A stretch of DNA of 32,116 nt from Dehalococcoidia bacterium. GTDB lineage: Bacteria; Chloroflexota; Dehalococcoidia; Lucifugimonadales; UBA3495. Below, piece after piece: positions 30,711 through 32,116 of this stretch. The stretch lies in assembly GCA_022825745.1 (NCBI GenBank), contig JAJDWF010000069.1:1-32116 (forward strand), in the 5' to 3' direction. Position 1 is the first letter of the stretch, and every line of letters begins with the position of its first letter. The translations under genes and the position numbers were made by a program. The notes beneath the pieces are model-generated. The model was not told the origin of the DNA. It saw only the letters and a list, made by a program, of their open reading frames with translations, and did no database searches.

Positions 30711-30932
30711 CCGCACACCGCACGGGATTGATAGATTCACGATAGATAGTTGACAGACAATCGCCATCAGCGCACACTGCCCGCGCTAGGGTTGAGGGTT
30801 CAGCGGGACCTCCGTTGACCAACTGCTGTTGATTCTTCACCGAGGGGTAAACGTGCCTCTCTTGCGGGATCATCAGCGGAACCCGGCAACCCTAGCAAGT
30901 GGCCTCTCCGGTGGCCGCAAGGGAGGTGCCAG

Positions 30933-31373
30933 GTGGATGAGGACGACGTTCGTAGAAATGAACGAATCCGGCAGGACGAAGCCCGCAAATACGAGTTCAA
31001 GGGGTGCCTCAAAATCGTTCTGGTGATCCTGGTCGTTTCGCTGGCGATGGGCGCGTGCGCCGCGATTTTCTGTACGCCCGACCGGGCCAGAGCGCCACCC
31101 TACCCAACGCCGCGCCCCTATCTGTTCGAGCCGACGACTGCGCCCAGGGCAATCGCAACGGCGACAGCGGCGCCCACGCAGGCGCTCACCCGACTCGAAG
31201 CCTGTGTCCAGGTCTGGGAATACATCTACTACGTGGCGGATGGGTTCGTGATGGATGGGCTATCGCCGCAAGACGCCCTGGACACCGCCATCGTAGGAGT
31301 GATGCAGGCACATAACCTGACTGCGGACGATATGGACGGCTGCCTTGACCTACTGGAGCAGGCAGGGTATTAG
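30933..31373 (+). CDS. Membrane-anchored hypothetical protein
   Basis: A 146-residue protein: a charged cytoplasmic start (MDEDDVRRNERIRQDEARKY), one transmembrane helix at about 25-46 (LKIVLVILVVSLAMGACAAI), a Pro/Thr/Ala-rich stalk at about 53-86, and a small C-terminal helical domain with two cysteines (EACVQVWEYIYYVADGF, MDGCLDLLEQ). Function unknown. GGGAGGT precedes the start. The nuclease gene follows after six bases, so the two form an operon. Confidence 0.62.
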   Translation: MDEDDVRRNERIRQDEARKYEFKGCLKIVLVILVVSLAMGACAAIFCTPDRARAPPYPTPRPYLFEPTTAPRAIATATAAPTQALTRLEACVQVWEYIYYVADGFVMDGLSPQDALDTAIVGVMQAHNLTADDMDGCLDLLEQAGY

Positions 31374-31379
31374 GACGGC

Positions 31380-31889
31380 ATGAAACCACCCCTGTTGGCC
31401 GTGTCCCTGGCGGCTGGCATCCTCGCCATGCTGGTCTCCGTTGGTGCGTACCACCCGCCCGCGCCCACTGTCTGCTCGGCAGACACCTACGACCGGAGTG
31501 AATGGGGCGATTACCCGAAGGCGGATCCCCGCGCCGCGCCCAGGTGGACGCAACCGGCAGACAACGTACTATCGCCCACTATTACCCAGGATCACCACGT
31601 CGCCCTGAAAGACGCGCACACCGCCGGCGGGTGCAACTGGCCGGAGACCAAGAAAGACCAGTTTTCCAGCGACCCGGCCAATCTCAACCCCACCACCAAG
31701 TCGTTCAATTCGAGCAAGGGCAGCCGGACTCCCGACCAGCTCATCGGCACTGCCGCCGGCATCATCGACACCCCGGCTGAGCAATGCGCGTATGCCGACC
31801 AGCACCGGGCCGTCAAGGGGAAGTACGCTCTCACGATGACGACAAGCGAACGGCGAACCGTTCGGGAGTGGTTGGCGCTGTGCCAGTGA
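31380..31889 (+). CDS. Secreted HNH-type nuclease (DUF1524/GmrSD-like)
   Basis: A 169-residue protein with an N-terminal hydrophobic signal (PPLLAVSLAAGILAMLVSVG). Its core is like DUF1524 HNH nucleases: Asp71-His72-His73 in QDHHVALKDAH, TAGGCNWPETKKDQF, then Asn101 in PANLNPTTKSFN and SSKGSRTPDQ, the NLxxxxxxxNxxKG pattern. Such proteins are usually secreted DNases. Five cysteines suggest disulfides. AGGA lies five bases upstream of the ATG. It probably shares an operon with the membrane protein; together they could handle DNA outside the cell. Confidence 0.75.
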   Translation: MKPPLLAVSLAAGILAMLVSVGAYHPPAPTVCSADTYDRSEWGDYPKADPRAAPRWTQPADNVLSPTITQDHHVALKDAHTAGGCNWPETKKDQFSSDPANLNPTTKSFNSSKGSRTPDQLIGTAAGIIDTPAEQCAYADQHRAVKGKYALTMTTSERRTVREWLALCQ

Positions 31890-32071
31890 GGAATGTGTCT
31901 GGCCACACGGCGCCACTTCCGCTACAATCACCGCTCAAATAGGAAGCCCCAGCGCCGCAAACGCCAGGGCCAATGACACGGAGACCTTAAACCGTTATCA
32001 GGTGCATGATTGCACCCGGGCCGGTCACTGTCAAGCGCGGCGTGGGGCCTCCTCAAACCAGGAGGTCCACT
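31890..32071 (+). promoter_or_regulatory. Leader region with promoter and SD-sequestering hairpin
   Basis: TACAAT at 31923-31928 is a likely -10. About 140 bases follow before the next ATG. They contain GGTGCA-TGAT-TGCACC, a perfect 6-bp hairpin, and at 32045-32068 a 9-bp stem GGGCCTCCT/AGGAGGTCC (one G-U pair). In that stem the Shine-Dalgarno AGGAGG (32060-32065) pairs with CCTCCT (32048-32053). No known riboswitch consensus was recognised. Confidence 0.55.
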
Positions 32072-32116
32072 ATGAAATGGGAACTCAGGACACCCTCTGA
32101 CTGGCCGGAAAATGTG
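32072..32116 (+). CDS. Start of an unidentified gene, 3' end outside window
   Basis: ATG at 32072 opens a frame MKWELRTPSDWPENV that runs off the right edge. AGGAGG lies six bases before it, a canonical ribosome binding site. Too short to identify. Confidence 0.55.
   Translation, partial: MKWELRTPSDWPENV

Noticed and set aside
31930-32040. Known riboswitch class in the last leader
   Set aside because: A stretch near CACGGAGACC vaguely recalls the cobalamin box, but the rest of that consensus is absent.

Overview
The window is a chromosomal segment from a G+C-rich, probably free-living bacterium. The gene mix fits Chloroflexota, perhaps a SAR202-like lineage: paralogous GMC oxidoreductases, a thiolase, a P450, a maleate-isomerase-fold enzyme, Uma2, a GlnR-like orphan regulator and a giant fibronectin/Calx-beta/LRR surface protein. 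The assignment is inferred from gene content only. Several -10-like hexamers (TACAAT, TATAAT, TAGAAT) precede genes. No rRNA or CRISPR was seen.

Layout. 1-4494, all minus strand: a truncated beta-propeller gene, a tiny SDR remnant, a VOC-MntA-HepT cluster (enzyme plus toxin-antitoxin), a GMC oxidoreductase and a thiolase. 4690-4764: an intact tRNA-Ala(UGC). 4765-9205: an island whose right edge repeats the last 32 nt of the tRNA exactly (39 nt with one mismatch). It carries an A+T-rich two-gene operon, a superfamily-1 helicase with a nuclease-like N-terminus and a DUF2290-like partner. These are followed by gene debris, including a GMC fragment, and a methyltransferase. There is no integrase. 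9193-11861: a lipoprotein / OmpR-type regulator / histidine kinase operon whose last stop codon lies inside the right tRNA repeat. 11994-16729: a second GMC oxidoreductase, a CYTH protein, an RmlD-like reductase, a Uma2 nuclease and a maleate-isomerase-like enzyme. 16762-18242: two membrane proteins, one DUF2306-like and one CDF-like.

18244-21900: a minus-strand module of circularly permuted ATP-grasp, transglutaminase and short alpha-E protein, divergent from an atypical GlnR-like regulator. The intergenic region holds a phased array of GTAAC boxes, probably the operator. 21907-29017: a P450 and a 1,925-residue secreted modular protein with a 13-nt G tract just upstream of its start. 29343-32116: an AF2212-like/PIN toxin-antitoxin pair, a retropepsin-like protease with a palindrome around its -10, a small AT-hook protein, a membrane-anchored protein, a secreted HNH nuclease, and the start of a gene whose Shine-Dalgarno can be locked in a hairpin.

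The best candidate for an undescribed system is the tRNA-bounded helicase/DUF2290-like pair, probably anti-phage defence. Next are the GlnR-like box array controlling the ATP-grasp peptide module and the SD-sequestering leader at the right edge.
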